Source: Alphaproteobacteria bacterium (GTDB taxonomy: Bacteria > Pseudomonadota > Alphaproteobacteria > Rhizobiales > Aestuariivirgaceae). From it: DNA of 64,000 nucleotides. A program made the translations under genes and the position numbers. Position 1 is the stretch's first letter, and each line of letters begins with the position of its first letter. Shown here piece by piece: positions 53,305-61,039 of the stretch. The DNA is taken from NCBI GenBank assembly GCA_028868695.1, contig JAGWTZ010000002.1, positions 46,128 to 110,127 of the forward strand. Direction: 5' to 3'. The notes below the pieces were generated by a model. That model did not search any database. It had not been told where the DNA came from and worked only from the letters and a program-made list of their open reading frames with translations.

Positions 53305-54312
53305 TCATGAATTCTGTTGGTTGAGTTGCGCCACTTTCCTGGCGTAGCGGGCTTCCATGCGCGCTTGCGCTTCCTTGCTGCCGTCGTGCCAGGTGCCAAA
53401 AAGCTTATCGAGCGCGGTGGTGCCGTCGGCGTAGTTCACTTCGAAATATTTATGATGCAGGTAGTGGGCATAAGCGTGGGTATCCATGCCCTGGTCATTG
53501 CCCAGCTCGATCTTGTCGAAGCCGATGTGGCCGATCACAGCGCCAGAGCCAGTGACTTGCAGGTGATAGAGCAGCAGCAGCGGATGCGACGGCAGGATGA
53601 GATGGATGAGCGAGTCCGACCAATAGAGGAAGGATTCAACCGGATGCATCGACAGGCTGGACCAGGGCGAAGGATTCACGGAATTGTGGTGCACATAATG
53701 GATCCACTTGTAGAGCACGGGCACATGGATCAGCCGGTGGATGCAATAGAAGTGGAACTCGTGCCACACGGGAATGGCCAGCGCGAAGACCACAAACCAG
53801 ATCGGATGCGCCGCAAAGGTTGACCACGGGCCAATGCCGTTGGCGTAAGCCCAAAGGCCAAACACTTCATAGGCCGTCCAGAACGGCACGCCGAGGCCAA
53901 AGGTGCGGATGGCGTTGTCGATGTTCTGGCTTTTGAAATAGAACACATCGCTCGGCTGCTCCGCCGGGAACTTGGCATTGTATTTGAAATGGGTGCCTTG
54001 CCTGCGCTTCACATAGAGGCGGAGTTCAAGTGCCCCAAAGAAGATCAGCACAAGCAAGGCATTCCGCACCAGGAGGTACGAAACCCAGCCGGGCGCCAGC
54101 GTCTTCAGGGTTTCGGCGGAGGGAGTGAGCCAAAACCACAAAGCCGCGCCGATGGCCAGAAAGAGAATGTTCCAGGGAAAGATGTAGCCCGGCAGCCACT
54201 GCAGAAGCCTCACGGGCTGCGGCGGCAGCACAAACAGCGGCGCTGTTTCCAGCGGCTTGGCTGGCTTCCAGTCGCCGCGCTTGTCCCGTGTTCCGAACTT
54301 CAGATCATCCAT
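53305..54312 (-). CDS. Membrane di-iron hydroxylase, sterol desaturase/fatty acid hydroxylase superfamily
   Basis: 335 residues with about five hydrophobic segments and the His clusters of the superfamily: HEFHFYCIHRLIH near 183, YVHHNSVNPSPWSSLSMHPVE near 204 and HAYAHYLHHKYFEVNYAD near 280. These bind two irons and oxygenate C-H bonds, normally in lipids. Here it is the first gene of a sugar uptake and catabolism operon, 48 nt ahead of the binding protein. I use ATG 54312 because the operator-like element overlaps the earlier ATG at 54327. The substrate may be an alkyl or O-methyl group on the imported compound (inference) or a membrane lipid. Confidence 0.88.
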   Translation of the reverse strand: MDDLKFGTRDKRGDWKPAKPLETAPLFVLPPQPVRLLQWLPGYIFPWNILFLAIGAALWFWLTPSAETLKTLAPGWVSYLLVRNALLVLIFFGALELRLYVKRRQGTHFKYNAKFPAEQPSDVFYFKSQNIDNAIRTFGLGVPFWTAYEVFGLWAYANGIGPWSTFAAHPIWFVVFALAIPVWHEFHFYCIHRLIHVPVLYKWIHYVHHNSVNPSPWSSLSMHPVESFLYWSDSLIHLILPSHPLLLLYHLQVTGSGAVIGHIGFDKIELGNDQGMDTHAYAHYLHHKYFEVNYADGTTALDKLFGTWHDGSKEAQARMEARYARKVAQLNQQNS

Positions 54313-54325
54313 CGCTTCCACCGCC

Positions 54326-54345
54326 ATAGAATTTTTGTTCTATTT
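54326..54345. promoter_or_regulatory. Operator-like element of the 43-54 kb operon
   Basis: ATAGAA-N6-TTCTAT (54326-54343) is a perfect 6-bp-arm palindrome immediately upstream of the hydroxylase start codon. Twenty bases match 2167-2186 at 18 positions, same orientation to the regulated gene. The divergent LacI-family regulator is a candidate binder, although the lack of a central CG is unusual for LacI operators. Confidence 0.5.
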
Positions 54346-54520
54346 TGATGATGTTTAAATCGTTCTTTCTATCGTCACACAAGATCAAAACGAACATCAT
54401 TTGATGCAACTAAAATCAAAATGTGCTGCAGCGCGGTAAAATGATATTTTATGGAAGGAAATTGCCGAAAACGTCTTCGCACTTGATTGACATGATCATT
54501 TTTACATCAGATGATGCATC

Positions 54521-55573
54521 ATGCCTTCGCCGCCAAAAGCTGCCGCGCCGCAGCCCCAGCTCATCCGCCGACCCACGGTTGCGGAAATTGCCGCCGAAGC
54601 TGGTGTGGGAACTGCCACGGTGGACCGCATCCTCAACGGCCGCCCCGGCGTGCGTGAGCAAACGCGCAAGCGCGTGATGAAGGCGCTGGGCAGCCTGAGT
54701 GCCGCTGAAGCGCCGCCGGGCGAGCCTGTTTCGGAAAAATACAAGATCGCTTTCCTCTCCGAGAGCGGAAAGAGTTTTCAGGAAACGCTGGAGTCAGCAG
54801 TCTGGGAAACCGTGCGGCAGCGGCCCAATATTGAAGCCACCTTTGACGGCAGCACCACCTCGCGCGTGGACCCCATCAAATACGCCAACCTGATCGAGCG
54901 CACCGCCGAAACTGCCCATGCCATCGTCATCGTCGCGCGCGAGGATCTGATCGTCAACCGCGCGGTGCGCAATGTCGTGGGCCGCGGCGTTCCAGTGATC
55001 TGCATCACCACCGATCTGCCAACCTCCGGCCGCACCGCCTATATCGGCAATGACCAGGTGAGTGCCGGCGCCACGGCCGCCTATCTCATGGGCCAGGCGG
55101 TAGGCAACCGCGAAGGCAATATCCTCATGGTCTATTCCGCGCCCTACCGCGTGCAGGAAGAGCGTGAGCTTGGCTTCCGCCGCGTGCTGCGCAGCGAATA
55201 TCCGCTGCTCAAGGTGGATGAGCGCGTGAACTCAAACGACGAGACGGAATTGGTCTACCCCAATGTGGTGCGCTACATTGAGGAACATGGCCCTCCGGCT
55301 GGCATTTATAATGTGGCCGCCGGCAACGTCGGCATCGGCAAGGCGCTCAATGAATTCGGGCTTGCCGGAAAAACCGTGTTCATCGGCCATGAGCTGAACG
55401 CCAACTCCCGCATGCTGCTCGAAACCGGCGTGATGAATTTCGCCATCGGCCATGATGTCGCCCACGAAGTTGAACTGGCACTCAATTGCGCCATCCATGC
55501 CGCGGGCCGCAAGGCGGTGACGCCGCCTGCCTTTACACGCATCCGAATCTACACGAAATATAGCTGCAATTAG
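54521..55573 (+). CDS. LacI-family transcriptional regulator
   Basis: 350 residues. N-terminal LacI HTH (TVAEIAAEAGVGTATVDRILNG, about 19-40, with hinge helix VREQTRKRVMKALGSL) and a sugar-binding periplasmic-type domain (YKIAFLSESGKSFQETLESAV near 74, GVPVICITTDLPTSGRTAYIGNDQ near 160, PAGIYNVAAGNVGIGKAL near 257). Divergent from the hydroxylase-led sugar operon across a 208-bp AT-rich gap, so it most likely represses that operon and releases on binding the imported sugar or cyclitol. ATG 54521 lacks a clear ribosome site, but no better start is available. Confidence 0.94.
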   Translation: MPSPPKAAAPQPQLIRRPTVAEIAAEAGVGTATVDRILNGRPGVREQTRKRVMKALGSLSAAEAPPGEPVSEKYKIAFLSESGKSFQETLESAVWETVRQRPNIEATFDGSTTSRVDPIKYANLIERTAETAHAIVIVAREDLIVNRAVRNVVGRGVPVICITTDLPTSGRTAYIGNDQVSAGATAAYLMGQAVGNREGNILMVYSAPYRVQEERELGFRRVLRSEYPLLKVDERVNSNDETELVYPNVVRYIEEHGPPAGIYNVAAGNVGIGKALNEFGLAGKTVFIGHELNANSRMLLETGVMNFAIGHDVAHEVELALNCAIHAAGRKAVTPPAFTRIRIYTKYSCN

Positions 55574-55702
55574 TTCAGGACCTGCCCCAGCGTATCGCAC
55601 CGCGCCGCAAGTTAACTGCGGCCAGAAGCTCGCAAAATGCGCACGGCTCCTCGCGGTAGATCCCGGTGACCGGTAACATTTCTATTGGGGAGGAAGATGA
55701 GC

Positions 55703-55732
55703 GGCTCTCCGGCACGTTTCTGCCGAAGAGCC
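55703..55732 (-). terminator. Hairpin downstream of tRNA-fMet
   Basis: GGCTCTCCGGCA and TGCCGAAGAGCC form a 12-bp stem with a single G-U wobble as read on the minus strand, loop of 6 nt, beginning 10 nt after the tRNA 3' end. No T-run; likely a terminator or processing stop for the tRNA transcript. Confidence 0.4.
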
Positions 55733-55741
55733 TGCTCTCAT

Positions 55742-55818
<77 letters not shown>

Positions 55819-56178
55819 TTAATCCTGGCGAAACATGCAGGCCAATGGCCTTGATGGTTCCGCTCAATCTCGCGTTGGCGCGCTTCTAACAGCGGTGCGC
55901 CAGAATGTGAACCCCCAAACTGAAAAGAATTTTATTTGTCATGAAAGGCCCATTCTGTGCCCATTTGGCACGCTTTTGCCAGCTTCCGCACAACACAGTA
56001 AGCCTCTGTTAATGCAAATCTTTAACGCGGAAAGGGTTTCGAAACTTGTGCCTGCTAGTTTTCTTGGCACGACACGCGTTGGGCGCCAGCCCGGTGTCAG
56101 GGGCCTTCCGGGATCTTGTACTGCGTACCCGGAAACCAGTTTGTGGAGGGGAGCATCCGGCAACGGAAGCTTCCCTTT
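55819..56178. other. Region between tRNA-fMet and the DUF3142-like gene
   Basis: No protein gene seen. It contains the tRNA promoter region (not clearly recognisable), an inverted repeat GTTAA/TTAAC near 56011-56027 and a well-formed intrinsic terminator oriented rightward at its end (56147-56185), which implies an unidentified rightward transcript. Confidence 0.5.
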
Positions 56179-56185
56179 TTATTTG
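56147..56185 (+). terminator. Orphan intrinsic terminator on the plus strand
   Basis: Twelve-pair stem with one A-A mismatch, one G-U wobble and a GCAA tetraloop (loop 56160-56163), followed by TTTTTATTT. Its U-tract is only on the plus strand and it overlaps the stop codon of the leftward DUF3142-like gene. No plus-strand gene lies closer than the lacI-type gene ending 570 bp upstream. Confidence 0.7.
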
Positions 56186-56952
56186 CGCGGCCCGTTGAGC
56201 AAAAACACCACATAGCCGCGAAACTGCGGATTTGCCTGCAGGCCCGGTGGTGGCTGCCAGTCCCCGCCCTGCAACAGGCCAATGCGGAACGGAACTTTCA
56301 TGCGCCCCAGCCTTGCGAGAAAGGCCTGATAGCCGGGGATGACATGCCGCCCCTGATAGATCTGCAGCACCACCTCATCGACAACCCCGGCCAGCGCATC
56401 AAGCCCCGCCGGGTCGCCATTGGCGCTCCAGTCCAGAAGCCCGGTGACGCCCAGCCTGTAGCCCTGCGGCAGGCGCCCCCGCACTTCGCGCAGGAAAGCC
56501 GCATAGCGCTCAAGATGTCTGGTGCCGGCGTCGAAATCAATTTGCAGGCCCACCACATGGTTGCCCGCCGCGCGCCAGCTTTCCACATGCGCCAGCACAC
56601 CGGCAAGAATGGCGTCGTCCCAGGCAATGGTCTGGGCGCGGTAAACAATCCACACATCAGCCCCGCCAATGTGAGGCACGGCACTGCGTTGTGAAATCAG
56701 ATGCGGACGCCCGCGGTCTGAAACTTCGCCCGCCAGAAGGTAAACCTCGCGCGCCTGCGCCAGCACGCCCTGCGGCTCAACACCGGCCCAAAGCCAGAAG
56801 CTTTGGTAATCTTCAGCTTGCACTTTCCCGGCTTTCACCGGCAGGGCAATGGCCATCCATGCGCAAGCAAGCGCGAAGAAAAACAGCCGCAAATGAAAAT
56901 GCGGCCTGTTGCCCTGCCCTGCATGGAGAGGAACAGGAAATGCGGGCATCAT
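56179..56952 (-). CDS. Exported protein, DUF3142-like
   Basis: 257 residues. Signal or anchor segment (LRLFFFALACAWMAIALPVKA, about 24-44), then a domain with YQSFWLWAGVEPQGVLAQAREVYLLAGEV, VVGLQIDFDAGTRHLERYAAFLREVRGRLP and DEVVLQIYQGRHVIPGYQAFLARL, suggesting a TIM-barrel-like glycosidase-type fold. The pattern recalls the uncharacterised DUF3142 family; the name is from memory and moderately sure. ATG 56952 starts inside the end of the upstream gene (18-nt overlap), so the two are co-transcribed and probably act together. Function unknown. Confidence 0.72.
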   Translation of the reverse strand: MMPAFPVPLHAGQGNRPHFHLRLFFFALACAWMAIALPVKAGKVQAEDYQSFWLWAGVEPQGVLAQAREVYLLAGEVSDRGRPHLISQRSAVPHIGGADVWIVYRAQTIAWDDAILAGVLAHVESWRAAGNHVVGLQIDFDAGTRHLERYAAFLREVRGRLPQGYRLGVTGLLDWSANGDPAGLDALAGVVDEVVLQIYQGRHVIPGYQAFLARLGRMKVPFRIGLLQGGDWQPPPGLQANPQFRGYVVFLLNGPRK

Positions 56953-56969
56953 CCAGAAACCCCGCAGGC

Positions 56970-59018
56970 CTACCAATAGAACTTCAATTGCCTGGCCCAA
57001 ACCGTGTCGCCATATTTGGCCTTCAGCTCGTCATGCCAGGCCTTGCGCGTGGCCTCGTCAACATCCTTGCCGCCGCAGTCATTGCTGTGCGCCGGGGCAT
57101 AGCAATGCACGGCGCGGAACAGCGCATAGGCCCTGTCATCACGCGAGGCCTTGGCGTCCTTCATGATGTCGGCATAAAAATCCCCACGCGCCAATGGTGC
57201 CCCGGCAAACAGCGTGCCCGTGCTGCCCAGAATGCCATCCGCAGGTTTGGGCAGGTCCGCAACACCCGTGCCGCGGAAAAATTCGCCAAGGCACAAGCGC
57301 CCGGCCACATCCTTGGCATTGGTCGCAAGCGTCTGCGCCAGGCTCACAATATCCGGGCAGGCATAGCCGTCCTTGCTGCCTTCCCAGCGGAAGGCCGCAA
57401 ACTTGTCCTGCACGCTGCCATCTGCGGCTGGCGCCGGCTTTGGCGGCAGAAGCTTGATGTCCTCCACAAAGCCCTTGAAATGGCCCTGCACAAGGTCACG
57501 CGAAAGCAGGCGGTAAATCGCCGTGTCGCGCTCGTCCTGCGGCACGTCTTTGGCGCTGGCCTGCTGCCGCAGCAGGATGGGCCCGGCCAGCATGTCCAGA
57601 ACCTGCGCGCGGATCAGCGGTTCCTTCACGGGCGAATCCGCGTCAAACACCGTGGCAATATGCTTGTTGTGCTCATCGCTGAGTGCAATGGCCATTTCCA
57701 GCGCGGGGCGTTGATAGGCAGCAGTGGCATGGGCAACAAGCGCCACATAGCCCGCCCGCGCCGCCTTGCCGTCGCCCCCGGCATCCATGGCAGCCAGCCG
57801 CAAAACCTGGCGGCTGAGCTCAAGCGTGGTGAGGTCCGCCGTCACCGCCCTCTCCGGCAAGGCCTGCAAAACAGCCTTGGCGTCATGATCCACGAACCAG
57901 GCCCGCGCCGCCACCAGATAGGCGTAGAGATCATCCTGCCCCGCAAAGCGCGCCTTCTGCGCTTCAATCACCTCGGCCTTCATGCCGGGCACCACATTGC
58001 CCTTGTCATCATGCTGCTCACGCATGCGGCGCAAATCTTCCACGGCAAGGAACACCGGGTCCGCGCCTTCGGCAAGATAGGCATCCGGTGGCAGCTTGAA
58101 ATCCAGCTCATTGATCAGCGCAATGCTCGCGTCATTCACTTCAGCGCCATGCAGCAGCTTGGCATAGAGCGCGCGCTGCTCGCCGCCATTGCCGCCAAGC
58201 CATGCCGCGCGCCGCAGAAGGCCCGTGGCCGAAGCGGCATAGGCCCCTTGCGGATAGTCCTTGAGATAGGCCTCAAATGCGTCCTTTGCTGCTGCCACCT
58301 TGGCCCTGTCAATCTTGTCGGCGGACAATGTGCCATAGTCATCAAAGGCCACCGCCTGGCCGGCAAGCAGCAGCACGCGCGCCTGCATGTAGCGCGCCGC
58401 TTCTTTCACCCAGCCTTGCGGGGAATTGGCCAGCGCCGCAAAGCCCGCGGCATCGGCATGATCAGCCTGATAGAACTTGGTGATCGCCGCCAGATAGGCC
58501 GCGAATTCCTTGGCATTGGCTGATTGCACTTCAGGCGCGGCCCCGGCGGCAGTGCTGCCCGCACAGGCAATCGCCTCGCGCGCGGCTTTCAGCGCCGCCT
58601 TCTCGGCCTCGCTCAGGCTGGTGTCGGCGGCTACGGCGGCAATGAAATCCGCCTGCCCCTTGGCATCGCTCACACAAATCGTGGCTTCACCCGAGGTCTC
58701 ATCATTGTTCGCCTTGGGCGGCAGAATGGCTGCTGCAAAGCCCGGCCAATCGGCTGGCGTGAAAGTGCTGGGCTTGGGGTAGGCCTCCGGGTCACGCGAC
58801 TGGATCGCCAGTCTCTGCCCCTTGGCGTCGGCCAGCAAAAACACCAGGTTCACCCGTGTGTCATTGCCGGGCGAAAGCAGAGCCACGCTGTCACAGCCCG
58901 AAAAGCCGCTGAAGAACAGCTTCATGCTGGGCAGGCAGCTTTGGTCAAAGCTGGCCCGGGCGGGCGTGGCCATGAAAAGCGCGGCCAGCGCCGCCAGGAG
59001 GGAGAGAACCTTGCTCAT
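56970..59018 (-). CDS. Large exported TPR-like protein, unknown role
   Basis: 682 residues. Signal peptide MSKVLSLLAALAALFMATPA to ARA, then a Cys-containing N-terminal domain (CLPSMKLFFSGFSGCDSVALLSPGND), followed by a long alpha-helical region with TPR/Sel1-like pairs (DAFEAYLKDYPQGAYAASATGLLRRAAW near 245) and a C-terminal Cys-containing segment (VHCYAPAHSNDCGGKD near 645). It resembles periplasmic solenoid proteins sometimes labelled YfiO-like, but is far longer than BamD and has no lipobox. Its Shine-Dalgarno lies in a perfect hairpin (59025-59041). Confidence 0.72.
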   Translation of the reverse strand: MSKVLSLLAALAALFMATPARASFDQSCLPSMKLFFSGFSGCDSVALLSPGNDTRVNLVFLLADAKGQRLAIQSRDPEAYPKPSTFTPADWPGFAAAILPPKANNDETSGEATICVSDAKGQADFIAAVAADTSLSEAEKAALKAAREAIACAGSTAAGAAPEVQSANAKEFAAYLAAITKFYQADHADAAGFAALANSPQGWVKEAARYMQARVLLLAGQAVAFDDYGTLSADKIDRAKVAAAKDAFEAYLKDYPQGAYAASATGLLRRAAWLGGNGGEQRALYAKLLHGAEVNDASIALINELDFKLPPDAYLAEGADPVFLAVEDLRRMREQHDDKGNVVPGMKAEVIEAQKARFAGQDDLYAYLVAARAWFVDHDAKAVLQALPERAVTADLTTLELSRQVLRLAAMDAGGDGKAARAGYVALVAHATAAYQRPALEMAIALSDEHNKHIATVFDADSPVKEPLIRAQVLDMLAGPILLRQQASAKDVPQDERDTAIYRLLSRDLVQGHFKGFVEDIKLLPPKPAPAADGSVQDKFAAFRWEGSKDGYACPDIVSLAQTLATNAKDVAGRLCLGEFFRGTGVADLPKPADGILGSTGTLFAGAPLARGDFYADIMKDAKASRDDRAYALFRAVHCYAPAHSNDCGGKDVDEATRKAWHDELKAKYGDTVWARQLKFYW

Positions 59019-59024
59019 GCGTTA

Positions 59025-59041
59025 ATTCCTACAATAGGAAT
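59025..59041 (-). promoter_or_regulatory. Perfect hairpin covering the ribosome site of the 682-residue protein gene
   Basis: ATTCCTA-CAA-TAGGAAT is a perfect inverted repeat (7-bp arms, 3-nt loop) ending 7 nt before the ATG at 59018. On the minus-strand mRNA the AGGA of the 3' arm is the only Shine-Dalgarno candidate, and in the hairpin it is fully paired. It could alternatively be a DNA operator. Confidence 0.45.
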
Positions 59042-59101
59042 ATGGCGGCATTGTGGTGCCTGCCAGATCCGCCCGGCAGCATAGGCAGGTTCAGCGGATT
59101 C

Positions 59102-59932
59102 TCAAAACTGCGCGGCCGGAAGGTCCTGATAGCTGTCCCCGGCACCCAGCACCGTCTGGTCGAAATCAACAATCGAGCCGGTCATCATCCCGGATTCATC
59201 GGAGGAGAGGAAGGCCACCGCCCGCGCCACTTCGATGGGTTTGAGCAGCCGCCCGAAGGGCCGCGCCGCCTCGGCCTTCTTCAGCCAGTCCGGGTCTGCG
59301 TCATGATAGGTTTTCATGATGCGGTCTTCCCCCGGCGTGTCCATCCAGCCAATGTTGAGGCCATTGACGCGGATGCGGTTGCGCGCCACGCTTGCCGCAA
59401 CGTTGCGCGTCAAAACCGCAAGCCCGCCCTTGGAGCCGCAATAGGCCGAGATGAAACTCTGCCCGCCATGGCCCGACACGGAGAGAATGTTCACGATGGT
59501 GCCGCGCGTCTTGCTGTCCTTCATCAGGTGCAAGGCATCCTGCATCAGGAAGAATGGGGCGCGCACGTTCACATCAAACATCTGGCCGAACAGTTCCGGC
59601 GATGTGTCCCAGATCGTGCCGCGGTCAGTCACTGCCGCGGCATTCACCAGCGCATCCACCTTGCCGAAACGCTCGCGGCAGGCCTTCATGATCTTGCGCA
59701 CATCCTCGATCCTGGCCAGTTCCGCCTGCACGAAAACCACCTCAGCGCCCTTGGCCTCCAGCGCTGCCTTCACCCGCGCGCCGCGCTCGGCGTTGCGCCC
59801 GGTGATGACAATGCCTTTCACCCCGCGCTCCACAAACAGGTGCGCAATCGCCTCGCCCAGCCCCTGCGTTGAACCGGTGACAACGGCGATCTTGCCATCC
59901 ATGGAAAGATTGGAAAGGGATTCAGGCTTCAT
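59102..59932 (-). CDS. SDR-family oxidoreductase of the moc-like operon
   Basis: 276 residues. TGSTQGLG near 19, NAAAVTDRG near 99, ILSVSGHGG with catalytic Ser, YCGSK near 171, C-terminal [19 protein letters not shown]. Classical SDR; GGAGG lies 5-6 nt before ATG 59932. It follows the inositol dehydrogenase-like gene after an intrinsic terminator and so may be expressed at a lower level. Probably acts on a cyclitol or sugar intermediate. Confidence 0.9.
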   Translation of the reverse strand: MKPESLSNLSMDGKIAVVTGSTQGLGEAIAHLFVERGVKGIVITGRNAERGARVKAALEAKGAEVVFVQAELARIEDVRKIMKACRERFGKVDALVNAAAVTDRGTIWDTSPELFGQMFDVNVRAPFFLMQDALHLMKDSKTRGTIVNILSVSGHGGQSFISAYCGSKGGLAVLTRNVAASVARNRIRVNGLNIGWMDTPGEDRIMKTYHDADPDWLKKAEAARPFGRLLKPIEVARAVAFLSSDESGMMTGSIVDFDQTVLGAGDSYQDLPAAQF

Positions 59933-59948
59933 CAGCGCCTCCAAATGC

Positions 59949-59976
59949 AAAAGGGCCCGCTCGTGAAAGCGGGCCC
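59949..59976 (-). terminator. Intrinsic terminator between iolG-like and SDR genes
   Basis: Perfect 9-bp stem GGGCCCGCT/AGCGGGCCC with a 6-nt loop, then TTTT on the minus strand. It lies inside the apparent operon and would reduce read-through into the SDR gene. Confidence 0.75.
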
Positions 59977-59990
59977 CAGGCTGTTCAGTT

Positions 59991-60986
59991 TTACGAAACC
60001 TTCACCGGCTTGCCGGTCTTCCAGCTTTCGGTGGCCGCCTCGGCCAGCTTCTGGGCCTGCAACCCGTCATGGCCGTTGGGCTTGGGGTCGCGGTTGCCGG
60101 ATTCGACAGCGGCGATGAAGGTGTTCAGCTCATTGGCATAGGCCTGGCCATAGCGCTCAAGGAAGAAGTTCTGGATCGGGTCGGCCACATAGCCAGCACC
60201 GCTCAACACCTCAACCGTGCTGTTGTGCACGTTCTTGGCGTGGATCATGCCCTTCGAGCCATGCACCTCAAAGCGCTGGTCATAGCCGTAGGTGGCGCGG
60301 CGCGAATTGGTGATGACGGCGATGCGGCCCGAGGCCGTCTGCATCTGCACGGCGGCAGTGTCCACGTCACCGGCCTCGCCGATCGCCTTGTCGACAAGCG
60401 CGGAGCCCAGCGCATTCACCACCACGAAGTCTTCGCCCATCAGGAAGCGGGCCATGTCGAAATCATGGATCATCATGTCGGCGAAAATGCCGCCGGAGCC
60501 GGCCACATATTGGGCGGGCGGCGGGTTCGGGTCGCGGCTGATCACGGTCACGATCTCGATGGCGCCCACATCGCCGCGGCGGATGCGCTTTTCGGCTTCG
60601 GCGAAATTGGGGTCGAAGCGGCGGTTGAAGCCGATCATCAGCGTGGACTTGTTCTTCTCCACCACTTTCAGCGTTTCTTCAATGGTCGAAACTTTCAGCG
60701 AAACCGGCTTTTCGCACATGATGGCCTTGCCATTGTTCGAAGCCATCTGGATCTGCTCGGCATGAAAGCCGGTGGGAGAGCCGATGAGAACCGCGTCCAC
60801 ATCCTTGGCCTTCATGATCTCCTCGACCGAGGCAACCTTCGCGCCATACTTGGCGGCAAGGTCATTGGCCGCCTGCGGCATCGCGTCGGCGATGTAGGCG
60901 AGCTTCGCCTTGGGGTTTGCGGCAATGGTGGCCGAGTGCACCTTGCCGATGCGGCCCGCGCCGATAACGCCGAACTTGATTGTCAT
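59991..60986 (-). CDS. iolG: Inositol 2-dehydrogenase-like enzyme (Gfo/Idh/MocA)
   Basis: 331 residues, normal IolG length. [20 protein letters not shown] at 6-25, [16 protein letters not shown] near 93 (catalytic Lys), [19 protein letters not shown] near 121, [15 protein letters not shown] near 172 (Asp/His), [21 protein letters not shown] near 228. These follow myo-inositol 2-dehydrogenase closely. GGAG lies 7 nt before ATG 60986. Its position after the MocDEF-type genes suggests it oxidises the cyclitol released by the oxygenase, the role ascribed to MocA. Confidence 0.93.
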   Translation of the reverse strand: MTIKFGVIGAGRIGKVHSATIAANPKAKLAYIADAMPQAANDLAAKYGAKVASVEEIMKAKDVDAVLIGSPTGFHAEQIQMASNNGKAIMCEKPVSLKVSTIEETLKVVEKNKSTLMIGFNRRFDPNFAEAEKRIRRGDVGAIEIVTVISRDPNPPPAQYVAGSGGIFADMMIHDFDMARFLMGEDFVVVNALGSALVDKAIGEAGDVDTAAVQMQTASGRIAVITNSRRATYGYDQRFEVHGSKGMIHAKNVHNSTVEVLSGAGYVADPIQNFFLERYGQAYANELNTFIAAVESGNRDPKPNGHDGLQAQKLAEAATESWKTGKPVKVS

Positions 60987-61016
60987 GTTTTTCTCCGTTG
61001 AATGGTGATGGGGAAA

Positions 61017-61039
61017 CCGGAAGGAACTCAGCCTTCCGG
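61017..61039 (-). terminator. Hairpin overlapping the 3' end of the PanB-like gene
   Basis: Perfect 8-bp stem CCGGAAGG/CCTTCCGG around a 7-nt loop, followed on the minus strand by TTTCCCC. It ends 30 nt before the iolG-like start and may attenuate. Confidence 0.4.

Noticed and set aside
56028..56185. Identification of the putative small RNA as SRP RNA, tmRNA, RNase P RNA or 6S RNA
   Set aside because: Characteristic conserved segments of SRP RNA (GGAAGGAAGCAGCC-like), tmRNA and RNase P are missing; 6S cannot be judged by eye.
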